A DNA stretch of 64,000 nt from Peptococcus simiae. GTDB taxonomy: Bacteria > Bacillota > Peptococcia > Peptococcales > Peptococcaceae. This document shows, in pieces, positions 62,410 through 64,000 of the stretch. Position numbers and translations under genes: made by a program. The stretch lies in contig NZ_JBJUVG010000006.1 of NCBI RefSeq assembly GCF_046097595.1, forward strand, positions 47,863-111,862. Direction: 5' to 3'. How positions within the stretch are numbered: position 1 is the stretch's first letter; each line of letters opens with the position of its first letter. The notes beneath the pieces are model-generated. The model searched no databases. It saw nothing but the letters and a program-made list of their open reading frames with translations, and was not told the DNA's origin.

Positions 62410-64000
62410 TTAGAAAAATAAGCTTGAAATATGGTAGGTCAAGGCCGAAAGGACCAGGGCTGTGGCCACATAATAGAGGGCAATCCGCAGGGTCCACTTT
62501 GCCGAATGGGTTTCGTGCAAGGTCGCATTCAAGGCCATCAGACAGGGCACATTAAAGGTCACAGCAATGATAAAGGCCAGGGCCTCGGCCTTGGAAATCG
62601 AAGCCGCCAGCAGATGCCCAATATGGGCATCTGCCCCGGCGCCGGTGGTGGCCTCAAAAATTGACCCGGTATGGGAAAAGAGAACGCCCGTCACGCCCAG
62701 GACTGCCTCTTTCGAAATCATCGAGGCCAGGAAGGCCAGGAAAGTTTGCCAGCCCATACCGAAAAAGCGGGTTACCGGCTCAATGGACTGGCCAAACCGG
62801 TACAGGACCGTCCCTGTCATATCTCCGTCAGCCGAGTAAGTCAGGGCCCAGAAGAGGGCCGAAACAAAAAAGACAACCACAAAGGCTTTTTTAAAGACAT
62901 CGAAGGACCGGACCAGGGTGGTCTTCAGTAGGCCCTTCCAACGGGGCTTGTGATAAGGCGGCAGCTCCATAATGAGCCCTGTCCGCTCTGCCACCGGGCT
63001 CAGGGTCCGGCCAAAAATCATAGCCGTCACCTTGATATGAATAAACATAATGATAAAGATCAGCACTATCACGAGAAAGCCGCCCACCCCACCAAAAAAC
63101 GCCGTCGCCAGGGTCGGCACCACCGCGAAAGTCGCCCCGCAGGGAACAGCCCAGGCCAGGGCAATCGTTAAAATCCGCTGGCTGTAGGAATCAATGACCC
63201 GGGTCCCGGCTGCCCCGCCAATGGTGCAGCCAAAGCTAACCAGCATAGGCATGATGGACTTGCCCTGGAGACCCAGCCGGTTCATGGTGTGGTCAAAGAC
63301 ATAGGAGACCCGGGCCATATAGCCCACCTCTTCAATAAGGCCAAAGACCAGGTTAATGCCAAAGACAAAGCCTGCCATGGAAGCCACCCAGCCAAGCGTC
63401 GTCATCAGGGTCCCGTTAATAAAGGAGGTCAGGACCGGAGGTAGGCCCGTCTGGATAACCAGGGGCTTTAAGAGCAGGGGAAGGCTGCCGCCCAGGACCA
63501 TAATCGGCGCCGCCACCAGCATAGAGGCCATGACCCCCAGGAGGACAATCCCTATAGCAATAGCCTTGCCCCATTTTTTAGAAATGGCCCAGCGGTCAAA
63601 CCGGCCCAAGACCCGCCGCCGGCTCTGGGACCGGTCCACACAGTCGGCCAAAAGGGCCTCAATCCAGGCAAACTTGCAGTCGCCAGTGTAGAGGCTGCCA
63701 TCCGGGTTGGCCGTCAGAAAGGCCTGGATACCCTGGCTACCGGCCTGGGCCAAGGCCTCAGCGATGGGCCGGTCCCCCTCCAGGAGCTTGGCCGCCAGCC
63801 AGGTCGGCGAATAAAGGTCCAAGCCCTCTGCCGGCACCAGGGCTAAGGCCTGGGCATAGGCTGCCTGCTGACTACCTGTCTGAAAGCAATCCACCAGGGC
63901 CTCGTCTGACAGGTAACGGGGCCTAGCGACGCCTTCCTCCAAGGCCAAATAAAGGGCTTCATAGCTTGCCGGATCAGTCCCCACCAGGGGCAGGACCGGG
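62410..64000 (-). CDS. feoB: Ferrous iron transporter FeoB, C-terminal membrane part (cut by window edge)
   Basis: About 530 residues are present and the frame stays open to the window edge, so the N-terminal G-protein domain lies outside. A cytoplasmic helical domain precedes the membrane part. The two Gate-type membrane domains are seen (EVGYMARVSYVFD, GCTIGGAAGTRVIDS, PCGATFAVVPTLA; FISKEA-like SMISKEAVLGVTG; NVPCLMAL). Conserved cysteines in FGCT, VPCG and VPCL fit FeoB. It imports Fe2+ and forms an operon with feoC. Confidence 0.95.
   Translation of the reverse strand, partial: PVLPLVGTDPASYEALYLALEEGVARPRYLSDEALVDCFQTGSQQAAYAQALALVPAEGLDLYSPTWLAAKLLEGDRPIAEALAQAGSQGIQAFLTANPDGSLYTGDCKFAWIEALLADCVDRSQSRRRVLGRFDRWAISKKWGKAIAIGIVLLGVMASMLVAAPIMVLGGSLPLLLKPLVIQTGLPPVLTSFINGTLMTTLGWVASMAGFVFGINLVFGLIEEVGYMARVSYVFDHTMNRLGLQGKSIMPMLVSFGCTIGGAAGTRVIDSYSQRILTIALAWAVPCGATFAVVPTLATAFFGGVGGFLVIVLIFIIMFIHIKVTAMIFGRTLSPVAERTGLIMELPPYHKPRWKGLLKTTLVRSFDVFKKAFVVVFFVSALFWALTYSADGDMTGTVLYRFGQSIEPVTRFFGMGWQTFLAFLASMISKEAVLGVTGVLFSHTGSIFEATTGAGADAHIGHLLAASISKAEALAFIIAVTFNVPCLMALNATLHETHSAKWTLRIALYYVATALVLSALTYHISSLFF

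Noticed and set aside
1..64000. CRISPR arrays, insertion sequences or prophage genes
   Set aside because: No regularly spaced repeats, transposases or phage structural genes were found.

Overview
The window is a continuous piece of a low-redundancy, GC-rich Bacillota chromosome. Clostridia-type gene orders and fusions point there: a nusB-xseA-xseB-ispA-dxs-tlyA-nadK-argR-recN operon, an IspH protein fused to S1 domains, a class 1B PyrD with PyrK, RNase Y, YmdB, a Bacillus-type DinG with an exonuclease domain, and a surface protein with S-layer homology domains. No outer-membrane genes are seen. I infer an anaerobic, Gram-positive-lineage bacterium, perhaps a Peptococcaceae- or Peptoniphilaceae-like coccus; the genus cannot be fixed from the sequence alone.

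Layout. 1-1,900: the tail of an unknown gene, an SDR reductase and divergent hslO. 1,888-11,826: a tightly overlapping minus-strand operon from an Asp23-family gene through nusB (unusually long), exonuclease VII, isoprenoid genes (ispA, dxs), tlyA, a membrane nuclease-like gene, nadK, argR and recN. 11,996-17,890: ispH-S1, cmk with a BaiN-like flavoprotein, and rny behind a strong promoter and an intrinsic-terminator leader. 17,890-28,845: one minus-strand transcription unit pyrB-C-K-D-F-E-hflX-methionine gamma-lyase-like-DUF456-ddl-recA-recX. Plus-strand ahcY and dinG follow from a divergent promoter. 33,100-35,950: pirin, a lone TIR-domain gene, and rpsF-ssb-rpsR. 35,953-39,192: an AT-richer four-gene cassette (GT2, DUF2304, polytopic DUF6020-like, small flippase-like protein) that resembles a complete undecaprenyl-linked surface glycosylation system. 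39,355-42,527: a DUF695/RraB-like gene, a Nudix-winged-helix regulator and pncB (NAD salvage). 42,867-47,215: metG, tatD, and a mycothione-reductase-like flavoenzyme. 47,251-49,606: menG/ubiE, ymdB, an odd tRNA-His and apt. 49,788-52,507: a PrdX/YbaK-type deacylase divergent from a LysR regulator, then ychF.

52,545-62,100 stands out as visibly AT-rich with different codon use. It holds only a 488-residue protein with a helix-turn-helix-like start (its promoter carries a perfect palindrome) and, convergent to it, a 2,472-residue secreted SLH protein with Rib/Ig-like repeats. This looks like a horizontally acquired surface-adhesin locus. The window closes with feoC and the membrane half of feoB, cut by the window edge.

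Most housekeeping genes are ordinary. The points most worth a second look are the adhesin island and its putative regulator, the glycosylation cassette, the rny leader RNA, the expanded NusB, the orphan TIR protein, the NAD-linked operon, and the tRNA-His with an eight-base anticodon loop.
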